Assembly: GCA_016721305.1 (NCBI GenBank)
Contig: JADKIH010000023.1
Location: 124,001-188,000 of the forward strand
Source of the DNA: Bacteroidota bacterium
Lineage (GTDB): Bacteria; Bacteroidota; Bacteroidia; AKYH767-A; 2013-40CM-41-45
Length of the DNA: 64,000 bases
Reading direction: 5' to 3'
The number at the start of each line of letters is the position of its first letter. Positions within the stretch are counted from its first letter, which is position 1. Below, piece by piece: positions 44,887 to 53,712 of the stretch. The position numbers were made by a program, and so were the translations under genes. The notes below the pieces were generated by a model. That model saw nothing but the letters and a program-made list of their open reading frames with translations, made no database searches and had not been told where the DNA came from.

Positions 44887-45672
44887 ATGAACAAAACCAT
44901 TTATAATACTATCGGTCAAGGATACAACACGACCCGTAGAGCCGACCCATATATATCTGAAAGAATTCTTTTTAACCTGAAGGCAAATAAGGGAAACACC
45001 TACTTAGATCTTGGTTGTGGTACAGGAAATTATTCAAAAAGATTCAACGAATTAGGGTACCGTTTCTTTGGAGTTGACCCGTCACAAATAATGTTGGATG
45101 AAGCTATACGGAATGCAAAAGAGAATTTCTTTAAGCTTGGTTTCGCAGAGGACATTCCATTTGAAGAAAATTATTTTGATGGTGCCATTGCCATGTTTAC
45201 TTTTCATCACTGGAAAGATCAACTGAAGGGTTTGTTAGAATTAAAGCGAGTAATCAAACCCGGAGGTAATTTAGTCATGTTAAGTTTTACCTTAGAGCAA
45301 ATGAATGGCTACTGGCTCTCAGAGTACTTTCCGGAAATGATAAAACGGTCGGGAGAAATTGTTCCGGAAAAGGAAGGAATGATTCAGTTGCTAGGGCAAG
45401 CAGGATTTTTAAATGTAGAAACGGAGAATTATTCTGTGCATGACGGGTTGGAGGAGAAATTGCTTGATTCTAATAAATTTCATCCGGCAGAATATCTTAA
45501 AGAAGAGGTACGGAACGGTATTTCATCTTTCCGATCTTTTGTTGATAAAGAGGAACTGAATGGTGGGTTGGCGAAACTGAAGCGAGACATTGAAAATGGA
45601 AACATAAATAAGGTAATAGAAACCTACAATAATGAAAAGGGGGATTATCTTTTTTATATTGCCAAAGCTTAG
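44887..45672 (+). CDS. Class I SAM-dependent methyltransferase
   Basis: 261 residues. Motif I YLDLGCGTGNYS, VDPSQIMLDEA, FAEDIPFEENYFDGAIAMFTFHHW, and LKRVIKPGGNLVMLS are all standard. The N-terminal IYNTIGQGYNTTRRADP block is typical of a broad small-molecule methyltransferase group. Substrate unknown. Likely a separate gene rather than a duplicate of its neighbour, because sequence outside the SAM core is unlike it. Confidence 0.87.
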   Translation: MNKTIYNTIGQGYNTTRRADPYISERILFNLKANKGNTYLDLGCGTGNYSKRFNELGYRFFGVDPSQIMLDEAIRNAKENFFKLGFAEDIPFEENYFDGAIAMFTFHHWKDQLKGLLELKRVIKPGGNLVMLSFTLEQMNGYWLSEYFPEMIKRSGEIVPEKEGMIQLLGQAGFLNVETENYSVHDGLEEKLLDSNKFHPAEYLKEEVRNGISSFRSFVDKEELNGGLAKLKRDIENGNINKVIETYNNEKGDYLFYIAKA

Positions 45673-45776
45673 ACTTGAAGTCGCAGAGGGGCAAGACAGA
45701 AAATATGATGTAGCCAAATTCAAACTGAGCATAAATTCGGCAGGGAAGAGAAAAATAACAGTAGTCTGATTTCGTC

Positions 45777-46289
45777 ATGACAAAGAATCATATCCTTCGA
45801 CAATTTGATTTTAATCTTTCTTATGCAGAAGGATTGGTGTCAGATTTATCAGAAAGCCAAATGGCCGAAGTACCCTCAAAGGGGTTCGAGAATCATCCTG
45901 CCTTTACTCTGGGTCATCTTATCTCAGGAAGTGCGTCTTTAGCAGAAGATTTGGGTGCCAAATTTGAAATGGACGATAAATGGAGGGATTTGTTTTTACG
46001 AAAAGGTCCAGGAGATCCACGACTCCCTGAATCTGATCGATCAGTTTATCCGCAAAAGAAACAATTACTGGAAGAGCTAAACAGGCAGCACGAAAAAGTA
46101 AAAAACTTACTTTTGGCAATTGACGAAGCGGAATTGAACCAAACAGTTAAATGGCGTTTCGGTAAGCAAATGCCAACTTTACTTGATTTAGTTCTGTTCA
46201 TGGCAATCAATCACGAGGCAATGCATTTGGGCCAATTGGCAGGGTGGAGAAGAGCGATGGGACTGCCTTCGGCACTATCAAACTTGTGA
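45777..46289 (+). CDS. DinB-superfamily protein
   Basis: 170 residues, four-helix bundle. His ligands in ENHPAFTLGHLI and in AINHEAMHLGQLAGWRRAMG, with a third candidate in the middle helix. An intact DinB-like protein, unlike the frameshifted one at 15976. Members act as thiol-dependent transferases/metal hydrolases or have no known activity. Starts 104 bases after the methyltransferase gene. Confidence 0.8.
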   Translation: MTKNHILRQFDFNLSYAEGLVSDLSESQMAEVPSKGFENHPAFTLGHLISGSASLAEDLGAKFEMDDKWRDLFLRKGPGDPRLPESDRSVYPQKKQLLEELNRQHEKVKNLLLAIDEAELNQTVKWRFGKQMPTLLDLVLFMAINHEAMHLGQLAGWRRAMGLPSALSNL

Positions 46290-46323
46290 AGTTATTTAAT
46301 GCAAAGTAAGCTAAGCCGATTAT

Positions 46324-46788
46324 ATGTTATTATTTCGCCGAACTGATTCATCCAATACCGATTTCCAATCGCTCGTTTCGCTTCTCGATGCCGATTTACG
46401 CATCAGAGACGGAGAAGAGCATGCCTTCTATGCGCAGTACAATAAAACGCAGGATATTCGGAATGTGATCGTCGCTTACGAAGATGCAAAGGCAGTTGCT
46501 TGTGGGGCATTCAAATACTTTGAAGATTCCTGTGTTGAGATAAAACGAATGTTTACTTTACCGGAGTATAGAGGAAGAGCTATCGGGCTGAAACTTTTAA
46601 CCGAGCTGGAAAAATGGGCTGCTGAATTGAATTATAAAGAGTGTGTCCTGGAGACCGGCATCAAACAGCCCGAAGCAATTCGTTTGTACACAAAAGCAGG
46701 ATATACACGGATTGAAAATTATGGGCAGTATGCGGGAGTGGAGAATAGTGTGTGTATGAAGAAAAAATTGCAGCTTATTTTCGAGTGA
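46324..46788 (+). CDS. GNAT N-acetyltransferase
   Basis: 154 residues. RNVIVAYEDAKAVACGAFKYF (strand 4), IKRMFTLPEYRGRAIGLKLLTELEKWA (acetyl-CoA loop), ECVLETGIKQPEAIRLYTKAGYTRIENYG. All core motifs intact. Acceptor unknown. It follows the DinB gene by 34 bases. Confidence 0.87.
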   Translation: MLLFRRTDSSNTDFQSLVSLLDADLRIRDGEEHAFYAQYNKTQDIRNVIVAYEDAKAVACGAFKYFEDSCVEIKRMFTLPEYRGRAIGLKLLTELEKWAAELNYKECVLETGIKQPEAIRLYTKAGYTRIENYGQYAGVENSVCMKKKLQLIFE

Positions 46789-46866
46789 GCTCGGAAATGT
46801 GATTGATAATATAGACGCATAAAATCTGAATACGATATAAAGAAGAGTTAATATTTGAATTGCCTT

Positions 46867-47769
46867 ATGATAATTAAATTTCAATCCAATTTTAAGGACG
46901 AAAAGCACGACATCGCTTATTTTGAAAAATGGGTCGATAAGCTCGAAACGGCCAATGGTCGCAACTACCAACGGATTCCCATCCAAACTTCACTTGGGAA
47001 AACTCACGTGTGGGGATTGCATACGGAAGATCATAATTTGGAGGCACTCGTTATTTTTCCGGGTGCAAGATCGTCGGCTTTGTTTTGGGACTTGGATAAA
47101 GGTCTCGACAATTTGAAAAATAAGTTCAGGGTTTTCCTGGTAGAGACGAATGGTCTTCCAAATCTGAGTGATGGCAGTACACCTGATATTAAATCGCTCG
47201 ACTATGGTCACTGGGCAAAGGAAGTGATGGAGAAATTGGATATCGACAAAGCCTATGTAGCAGGTGCTTCATTCGGTGGACTGATTTGTATGAAGCTTGC
47301 CATCGTTGCTCCTGAAAAAGTGAAAGCAGCTTTCTTATTAAACCCGGGTTGTTTGCAGCCGTTTTCGCTTTCGTGGAATAATTTGTATTACAACATTCTT
47401 CCGATTGTAAGTCCGACAGAAAAGAACGTTCGCAAGTTTTTAGACAAAGCTGTTTTTTGTAAACCAAACCATCAGCTATCTGAAAAGGCAGAGCAATTGT
47501 TAGTAGACTATGAAGTTTTCGCTATCAGTCGGTACAAAGACAAAACGCAGAAGCCTTATTACATGGACAAGCAGCTGGCCCATGTAAAAGTTCCGACGTA
47601 TTTGCTCGAAGGCGACAAGGATTTGCTATTCCCTTATCAGAAATCAATTGACAATGCGAAGAAGCATTTGCCCAATTTGAAAGCAGTAAAAGTTTTCGAA
47701 AATGTCGGTCACGGAATAGAGACTTACCCCGATGCTTTGAAGTATTTGGCGGCGGAGATTTCCCGTTAA
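46867..47769 (+). CDS. Alpha/beta hydrolase
   Basis: 300 residues from the ATG at 46867. Nucleophile elbow GASFGGL with S135, an upstream VIFPGARSSALFWDL oxyanion region, and a late VFENVGHGIET with the catalytic His; acidic residue likely in LEGDKDLLFPYQKS. No signal peptide, so cytosolic. Substrate unknown. Ends 17 bases before the RsmH-type gene. Confidence 0.85.
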   Translation: MIIKFQSNFKDEKHDIAYFEKWVDKLETANGRNYQRIPIQTSLGKTHVWGLHTEDHNLEALVIFPGARSSALFWDLDKGLDNLKNKFRVFLVETNGLPNLSDGSTPDIKSLDYGHWAKEVMEKLDIDKAYVAGASFGGLICMKLAIVAPEKVKAAFLLNPGCLQPFSLSWNNLYYNILPIVSPTEKNVRKFLDKAVFCKPNHQLSEKAEQLLVDYEVFAISRYKDKTQKPYYMDKQLAHVKVPTYLLEGDKDLLFPYQKSIDNAKKHLPNLKAVKVFENVGHGIETYPDALKYLAAEISR

Positions 47770-47786
47770 TTGCCTACTTTTACCCT

Positions 47787-48836
47787 ATGGACAATCAAGA
47801 GCCAAAACGAGTACGAAGAGTCCGTTACAAAGGCACGCATCCAAGAGCGTTTAAGGAGAAGTATAAGGAATTGCAACCCGAGCAATATTCCGAAGATGTT
47901 GCGAAAGTAATGCAGCAGGGAAGAACTCCTGCCGGAATGCATCGTTCTATTTGCGTGGATGAGATTATGGAGTTTTTGCAATTGAAACCCGGGCAGATTG
48001 GAATGGATGCCACATTAGGCTACGGTGGACACAGTGCTGAAATGCTGAAGCGAATTGTTCCCGGTGGAAAATTATATGCGACCGATGTTGACCCGATTGA
48101 ATTACCGCGAACAAAGGAACGACTCGCCGCGATGGGTTTTGGTGATGATGTGCTTGTAATTCATAATATGAATTTTTCCCGCATCGATGAGATTGTACTG
48201 GAAGCCGGACCATTGAATTTTGTTCTGGCCGATTTAGGTGTGTCGTCGATGCAGATTGATAATCCGGATCGTGGCTTTTCATATAAGATAGAAGGCCCGC
48301 TCGATTTACGATTGAATCCGAATGAAGGCATGTCGGCTGCTCATTTGCTGCAAGCGTTAAACGCCGACGATCTCGAAGATTTATTCGTAGAAAATTCCGA
48401 CGAGCCTTATGCCGAAGCTATCGCACAAAGTGTACGACTGGCAAAAGCGGCAGGTGACCGTATTGAAACTACAACGCAATTTCAGGATATCATCAAATTG
48501 GCTTTGTCGCAACTTCCTTCCGATACACGCAAAGAAGAAATAAAGAAATCCTGTCAGCGCTGCTTTCAGGCATTGCGCATTGCAGTCAACGATGAATTCG
48601 GAGTGCTCGATGAGTTTTTGGAAAAACTACCCGAAGCATTAGCACCGGGAGGAAGAGTTGCCATTCTCTCATTTCACAGCGGGGAAGATCGTCGGGTGAT
48701 AAAATCGTTTCAGCGATTTCACCGTGACGGAATTTACAGCGAGGTAGCACCGGATCCGATTCGTCCTTCGGCGGCAGAGTGCAATTCGAATCCGAGGGCG
48801 AAATCGGCAAAATTGCGATGGGCAGTGAAAGCATGA
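47787..48836 (+). CDS. rsmH: RsmH-type 16S rRNA (cytosine-N4) methyltransferase, divergent long form
   Basis: 349 residues, longer than the usual 300-315 because of an N-terminal extension with RRVRYKGTHPRAFKEKYKE. RsmH blocks are all present: GMDATLGYGGHSAEML, YATDVDPIELPRTKERL, FVLADLGVSSMQIDNPDRGFSY, PLDLRLNP, CQRCFQALRIAVNDE and ILSFHSGEDRRVIKSF. It would methylate C1402 of 16S rRNA (or a related site). It is not in a cell-division (dcw) cluster, and this extended form is known outside it, so the genome may also have a standard rsmH. Confidence 0.85.
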   Translation: MDNQEPKRVRRVRYKGTHPRAFKEKYKELQPEQYSEDVAKVMQQGRTPAGMHRSICVDEIMEFLQLKPGQIGMDATLGYGGHSAEMLKRIVPGGKLYATDVDPIELPRTKERLAAMGFGDDVLVIHNMNFSRIDEIVLEAGPLNFVLADLGVSSMQIDNPDRGFSYKIEGPLDLRLNPNEGMSAAHLLQALNADDLEDLFVENSDEPYAEAIAQSVRLAKAAGDRIETTTQFQDIIKLALSQLPSDTRKEEIKKSCQRCFQALRIAVNDEFGVLDEFLEKLPEALAPGGRVAILSFHSGEDRRVIKSFQRFHRDGIYSEVAPDPIRPSAAECNSNPRAKSAKLRWAVKA

Positions 48837-48907
48837 TTGGGTTTTATGAAAAGTAATTAGGACCTAGTGTTGGTTTAAAATTTCACAGGAAGTAAAAATA
48901 TTTAGTC

Positions 48908-49429
48908 TTGGCACTCCTGATAATTGCATATCCGAATCTTCAGCAAGAAGATTTTCAAAAGATTCAATCTTTTCGAAAGCTGTACGACGAGAGATATTAT
49001 TCCGTTGTCGAGCCGCATTTTACTTTTGTTTTCCCTGCAGATAATATTTCCGAAAAGGATTTAGAGATCCATGTAAAGCAACAATTGAATGACGAAAAGA
49101 AATTTGACTTTTCAATTCGTCGCGCAATAGTTAACAAGGATTCATTTTCGGATTATTATTATGTATTTCTTGTACCCGATCAGGGAACGAGCAACATTAT
49201 AAAACTCCACGATAAATTGTACACCGGCCCATTAGCATCTCAGCTGAGATTGGATATTGATTTTATCCCACACATCGGAATTGCGAGTTCGACAGATCCG
49301 GTCAAATGCAAAGGACGGGCTGACGAATGGAATAGAAGCGATTTTGAAATATCAGGAAGTATCACACATTTAACGATGATAAATTATGAAAACGGAATAG
49401 TAGAGAAACTAGCCGATTTTGAGTTGTAA
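48908..49429 (+). CDS. 2H phosphoesterase (2'-5' RNA ligase-like)
   Basis: 173 residues from a TTG at 48908. Two HxT/HxG-type motifs of the 2H fold: PHFTFVFP near residue 35 and PHIGIASS near 118. The second reads HIG rather than HxT/S, which is common in predicted cytosolic members. May act on cyclic or 2'-5' nucleotides; the substrate is unknown. Cytosolic. Confidence 0.75.
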   Translation: MALLIIAYPNLQQEDFQKIQSFRKLYDERYYSVVEPHFTFVFPADNISEKDLEIHVKQQLNDEKKFDFSIRRAIVNKDSFSDYYYVFLVPDQGTSNIIKLHDKLYTGPLASQLRLDIDFIPHIGIASSTDPVKCKGRADEWNRSDFEISGSITHLTMINYENGIVEKLADFEL

Positions 49430-49713
49430 TTGCCTCGTTTTGTCTAGCGATTCCCTTCGATTATTTCAAGTATTTTTAAATTCTAAATACCCTATTTTGC
49501 TTCAAATCGTGAAAAATGGAATGCTAACTCTAAAGTGAATTGTCAAATTTGATTTGCTCCTGTGAAGATTTAGTGCTGAAACATTATTTTTAATTATATT
49601 AGTATTCAGAGATCTGAAGAGGCTATATGACACAGGGTGTTTTAATAAGTAATTTCTGTGTGAGTTGCCACAAAGATCAAATTGTCAATCGCAAACCGCT
49701 TAATCTTATTTGC

Positions 49714-50559
49714 ATGAAAAAATCACTACTACTTATCGTTTGTTTCCTTGTTAGCCTGACTTCATTTGGACAAGCATCTGTTTATCATCCTTTCCCGACG
49801 AACTATGGAACGTGGAATTACCAGTACTACGATGACTTTGGTCTGGAAACACAAACATTCACATTGTATGTAATGGATGGAGATACATCGATTGCCGGCC
49901 AAAATTACAAGAAGATATATCAGAACACAGTATATATGGGTGGCCTCAGAGAAGCTAGTAAGGTAATCTACTTTTATCCTGATGCTGCAGTTGCTGAGGT
50001 TTCATTGTATGATTTTAATCTGCACGTCGGAGATAGAATAATTCACCCGTATGGCGGAGCCGTTTGCACAGGTGATACGGCGACGGTCATAAGCGAAGAT
50101 TCAATTCCGACGGCCAATGGTTATCGTCGCCAATTAACATTTGATTCATTTGCCAGATGGATAGAAGGAGTCGGGAGCATGAATTATTTTTTGCAACCTT
50201 GTAACATTTTGTGTGTGTCGGGAAACGATTTTATTAAATGTGCTTATGGAGACACCTCAATTCTATACAGTGAGAATGCGGGACTCTGTGTGACAACGGT
50301 TGAGGAAAATATACTTTCAGTTAGTGTTTTGGCTTACCCGAATCCTTCTACCGGGAGAATTTCTTTCAATTTGAATAATTATTCCGGCGATGAATTTATT
50401 GTTTCTGTCTTTGATGCTAACGGAAAGGAAATCCTTCGCAAGACAGAATGTCGATCTAAAGAACTTACGCTAAACGATAATATATTTTCAAAAGGGCTTT
50501 ATATTTACAAGATTCAGTTTGAAAATTCCGTGAAGAGTGGTAAGTTTATCATAAACTAA
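49714..50559 (+). CDS. T9SS-sorted secreted protein
   Basis: 281 residues from the ATG at 49714, chosen for the 20-residue signal peptide (MKKSLLLIVCFLV...TSFGQ); the frame is open upstream but gives no signal. The mature region resembles the protein at 1782 (DDFGLETQTFTLYVMDGDTS, KVIYFYPDAA, WIEGVGSMNYF, paired Cys in QPCNILCVSGNDF and LCVTTVE). T9SS sorting domain from about residue 205 (YPNPSTGRISFNL ... GLYIYKI). Function unknown. Confidence 0.8.
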   Translation: MKKSLLLIVCFLVSLTSFGQASVYHPFPTNYGTWNYQYYDDFGLETQTFTLYVMDGDTSIAGQNYKKIYQNTVYMGGLREASKVIYFYPDAAVAEVSLYDFNLHVGDRIIHPYGGAVCTGDTATVISEDSIPTANGYRRQLTFDSFARWIEGVGSMNYFLQPCNILCVSGNDFIKCAYGDTSILYSENAGLCVTTVEENILSVSVLAYPNPSTGRISFNLNNYSGDEFIVSVFDANGKEILRKTECRSKELTLNDNIFSKGLYIYKIQFENSVKSGKFIIN

Positions 50560-50752
50560 TTCTTCTTCTGCAATCAAAAATTCGCTCGAGCTTTCGATCA
50601 ATGTTCGCTTAAAGAGCGTTTGATTCTTTATTTCACCTGCAGCGATTACATAATAATTTTCGAATGAGAATTGACGATGTTGCTATGAGAAATGATTAAA
50701 CCGCAGTGATTTTCATTAGTTGTAAAAAACAAATTTCACTCAACACCTAGAA

Positions 50753-51220
50753 ATGAAGCACGAGCACCACTATAAGCTCACCACACAATGGACGGGCAAC
50801 GACGGAACAGGAACGGCCAATATAAAGAAGTACAATAGAAGTCATACTGTTTCAATTGAAGGCAAGCCGGAACTATTTCTTACGACCGACAATGCATTTG
50901 TCGGTGACAAATCGAAACTAAATCCCGAAGATTTACTTGTGTCGGCAATATCATCTTGTCATATGCTAAGTTACCTCTACGTATGTTCGCTAGAGGGAAT
51001 TGTGGTGTTGGAGTATATTGACGAGGCACTTGGTATCATGGACGAAAACGAGCAAGGGGGAGGGAAGTTCAGAGAAGTAACTCTTAATCCGAAAATTCGT
51101 GTTGCTGATAGTTCAATGATCGAAAAGGCAGTTGAACTCCATCACAAAGCGCATGAAATATGTTATATTGCTAACTCAGTTAATTTTCCTGTAATTACTC
51201 AGCCAATAATTACTTCGTGA
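50753..51220 (+). CDS. OsmC-family protein
   Basis: 155 residues. Two redox cysteines of the family at SAISSCHMLSYL (about residue 65) and HEICYIANSV (about residue 140), plus the KLNPEDLLVSAI loop. OsmC/Ohr proteins reduce organic hydroperoxides; the order of motifs fits the OsmC-like branch. Cytosolic. The 194 bases before it hold no gene. Confidence 0.87.
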   Translation: MKHEHHYKLTTQWTGNDGTGTANIKKYNRSHTVSIEGKPELFLTTDNAFVGDKSKLNPEDLLVSAISSCHMLSYLYVCSLEGIVVLEYIDEALGIMDENEQGGGKFREVTLNPKIRVADSSMIEKAVELHHKAHEICYIANSVNFPVITQPIITS

Positions 51221-51248
51221 ATCCGTTCACTGAAGCAAATACACGCAA

Positions 51249-51647
51249 ATGACAATCACATACTCCTTCGATCGAATTCCCAATGCCGATCAGCTTATTG
51301 AACTCTACGATAATTCCGGATTACCACGACCGACAAAAAATCGCGAACGAATTGCGAAGATGATTGCCAATGCCAATTTGATCGTGACGGCTTGGGACAA
51401 CGATTTACTCGTCGGTGTTGCGCGCTCGCTAACCGATTGGTCATGGTCGACCTATCTCGCCGACTTAGCCATCCGGCACGAATACAAAAAACACGGCATC
51501 GGCAAAGAATTGATCCGTCTCACAAAAGACAAAGTCGGCGACGAATCGATGGTGCTTCTGCTTTCCGTCCCGACAGCAATGGAATACTATCCAAAAGTCG
51601 GCTTTACAAAGCAAGAAAGCAGTTTCATCATTAATCGTGTAAAATAA
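51249..51647 (+). CDS. GNAT N-acetyltransferase
   Basis: 132 residues, close to the minimal GNAT size. IVTAWDNDLLVGVARSLTD, the acetyl-CoA loop LADLAIRHEYKKHGIGKELIRLT, and AMEYYPKVGFTKQES. Acceptor unknown. Starts 28 bases after the OsmC gene, so possibly co-transcribed. Confidence 0.85.
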   Translation: MTITYSFDRIPNADQLIELYDNSGLPRPTKNRERIAKMIANANLIVTAWDNDLLVGVARSLTDWSWSTYLADLAIRHEYKKHGIGKELIRLTKDKVGDESMVLLLSVPTAMEYYPKVGFTKQESSFIINRVK

Positions 51648-51670
51648 CGGCCAAAGCTTCGATTCCCTTT

Positions 51671-51744
51671 TTATGTCGTTCCTCGTCCGGTCTCAATCAA
51701 TTCCGACGAAGAAAATAAGTTCTTCCGGACGAGGAACGACATAA
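51671..51744. repeat. TGTCGTTC-family hairpin, copy 4
   Basis: Perfect 20-bp stem: TTATGTCGTTCCTCGTCCGG (51671-51690) with its complement at 51725-51744, loop 34 bases. Compared with the other copies, the arm reads C instead of A after TCGTTC and CGG instead of CGC at the end, with matching changes in the opposite arm. Followed by CGTCATCCTGTAAAGGACCTTG at about 51763. Confidence 0.9.
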
Positions 51745-51886
51745 ATTAATTAAACTTCTTCCGTCATCCTGTAAAGGACCTTGTTGGTTATTTACTTATC
51801 GGATTATTTGAAAAAAGCATTAAAGGGAAGTGTTCGTTGATGCAAATAAGTAAATTGCATACCTTCGAAATATAAATTCCAAGCGA

Positions 51887-52726
51887 ATGAAATCAATCAC
51901 CCTTATCTTTTCTGTTTTGCTTTCATTTATCCAACCGGCAATTTCCCAGGACAACACAAAACCCTTCGTTCTCGGCGTAATCGACGAAATTCAATCAACT
52001 GAGTTGAATGAAAAGCGCACATTGAATATTTATCTTCCTGAAGGATATAGTAAGAACGATACCACAAAATACCCCGTTATCTATTTACTCGACGGCTCGG
52101 CCGATGAAGATTTTATTCACGTAGTTGGCTTGGTGCAGTTTGATAATTTCGAGTGGATCAATCGTGTACCTAAATGTATTGTAGTTGGCATAGCTACAGT
52201 AGATCGTCGACGTGATTTTACTTTTCCATCGACAGTGGAGTCGGAGAGAAAAAATTACCCTACTACCGGACATTCAGACAAGTTTATTTCTTTTCTTGAA
52301 AAGGAACTTCAACCATTTATTGAAAAGAAGTATCATGCAAATTCTTCGAAGACGATTATTAGCCAGTCACTCGGAGGACTGCTACTCTCCGAAATTTTAT
52401 TGAAAAAGCCGGAGCTCTTTAATAAATACATTGTAATAAGTCCGAGTCTTTGGTGGGATAAAGCTTCGATTTTAAATCAATCGTTCGCGGCATTGAAAGC
52501 GATTTCAAAATCCACAGACATTTATATAGCTGTCGGCAAAGAGGGATTAACTCCGACAGATCCGCCAAGAGTGATGGAAGTTGACGCAAATTTACTGGAA
52601 GAGAAGTTCAGGATGCTAAAGAACTCAGAGCTGAGAATTACACTCGATTATTTGCCTGGGGAAGATCATGCAACTATTTCGCATCAGGCGCTTTATAATG
52701 CATTTCTTGTAGTGTTTAAAAATTAA
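51887..52726 (+). CDS. Secreted putative esterase (alpha/beta hydrolase)
   Basis: 279 residues with a signal peptide ending ISQ (about residue 20). Same domain as the C-terminal half of the protein at 30869: KYPVIYLLDGSADEDF, RRDFTFPSTV, nucleophile elbow ISQSLGGLLLSE, ISPSLWWD, and the late GEDHATISHQAL with the catalytic His. The elbow reads SQS rather than GHS/GQS. Family members include IroE/Fes-like siderophore esterases and polysaccharide esterases; substrate not assigned. Confidence 0.82.
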   Translation: MKSITLIFSVLLSFIQPAISQDNTKPFVLGVIDEIQSTELNEKRTLNIYLPEGYSKNDTTKYPVIYLLDGSADEDFIHVVGLVQFDNFEWINRVPKCIVVGIATVDRRRDFTFPSTVESERKNYPTTGHSDKFISFLEKELQPFIEKKYHANSSKTIISQSLGGLLLSEILLKKPELFNKYIVISPSLWWDKASILNQSFAALKAISKSTDIYIAVGKEGLTPTDPPRVMEVDANLLEEKFRMLKNSELRITLDYLPGEDHATISHQALYNAFLVVFKN

Positions 52727-52737
52727 AATTAATTGCC

Positions 52738-52941
52738 ATGAATTTTCTTCAGAAAAAGACCACCTGGGCAAATACAGAGTTGATTTATTTAAAACTCTGT
52801 ATAGCCTGCGCTTATTTGCTAATAGGCGGTTATTTTCACAATTTTGTCAAGGAAAATTGGAAGCCAATTCTGGTTCTCTTTATTTTCAATTTGCTTTGGT
52901 CGTTGATTTTGTGGGTTAAGAAAATGAAAAGGGAAAATTGA
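52738..52941 (+). CDS. Small two-helix membrane protein
   Basis: 67 residues from an ATG 11 bases after the esterase stop. Two hydrophobic helices (LIYLKLCIACAYLLIGGYFH, shown in part, and PILVLFIFNLLWSLILWV) and a basic tail KKMKREN. Possibly co-transcribed with the esterase. No family recognised. Confidence 0.55.
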   Translation: MNFLQKKTTWANTELIYLKLCIACAYLLIGGYFHNFVKENWKPILVLFIFNLLWSLILWVKKMKREN

Positions 52942-52943
52942 GC

Positions 52944-53022
52944 TATACCATTCCTAAATGAAAATACGAATAGAGAATGGTATATCCGCCTTGGCGGATC
53001 TTGGTGCCATTATTTCGTAAAC
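52944..53022. repeat. TATACCATTC double-hairpin repeat, copy 2
   Basis: TATACCATTC (52944-52953) pairs with GAATGGTATA (52975-52984), followed by TCCGCCTTGGCGGA (52985-52998) and TCTTGGTGCCATTATTTCG. The loop of the second hairpin differs (CTTG here, GTGA at 43.8 kb) while the stem is the same. Confidence 0.85.
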
Positions 53023-53098
53023 TGATGTAAGATTAGTATACATTTCCTGATTCTTCTTTTTTGCTCACCGACGAGGACACATTTAATTACTAAAATGA

Positions 53099-53674
53099 AT
53101 GGAACAAGAGTATCACAAAGGCAAAAACTTCGACAGAAATTATTTTATCGAAAACCCGTTTAACGGTGGAGAGTTTGAAAGTTGCCGGTTCATTAATTGT
53201 GATTTGTCAAATGCCAATCTTTCAGGAGCCATTTTTACCAAGTGTGAATTTACAGGCTGTAATCTCAGTAATTCAAAGTTGAACAAAACATCAATTCAGG
53301 ATATAAAATTTAAAGATTGCAAAATGCTCGGTTTGCATTTTGAGAGTTGCAGTCCGTTCGGTTTGTCGTTCAGTTTTGAAAACTGCTCGCTCAATCATTC
53401 AGTATTTTACAAAACCAAGATTCGTAATACGGCATTCAAGAACTCGCAATTGCAGGAAGTTGATTTTTCAGAATGTGATCTTACCGCTGCGACATTTGAC
53501 GGTTGCGATTTGCTGAATGCGACCTTTGATCAAGCTAATCTGGAGAAAGCAGATTTCAGAGGCGCAATTAATTATCGAATAGATCCGGAACGAAATAAAA
53601 TAAAGAAGGCAAAGTTTTCGCTAAATAATATCCGCGGACTGCTTGATAAGTATGAGATTGTGATTGAAGATTGA
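53099..53674 (+). CDS. Qnr-like pentapeptide-repeat protein
   Basis: 191 residues made of A(D/N)LXX-type pentapeptides from about residue 20 to 165 (CRFINCDLSNANLSGAIF, CEFTGCNLSNSKL, VDFSECDLTAATFDGCDL and so on), with the single interrupting segment CSPFGLSFSFENC near residue 83 and a C-terminal helix. This layout is that of chromosomal Qnr/McbG-like proteins that mimic DNA and protect gyrase. Native role unknown. The start codon is the ATG at 53099; a preceding ATG at 53095 is out of frame. Confidence 0.75.
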   Translation: MEQEYHKGKNFDRNYFIENPFNGGEFESCRFINCDLSNANLSGAIFTKCEFTGCNLSNSKLNKTSIQDIKFKDCKMLGLHFESCSPFGLSFSFENCSLNHSVFYKTKIRNTAFKNSQLQEVDFSECDLTAATFDGCDLLNATFDQANLEKADFRGAINYRIDPERNKIKKAKFSLNNIRGLLDKYEIVIED

Positions 53675-53712
53675 AGCAGAAATTAACCAAAAGAGTTCTA
53701 AAACTGAAATTT

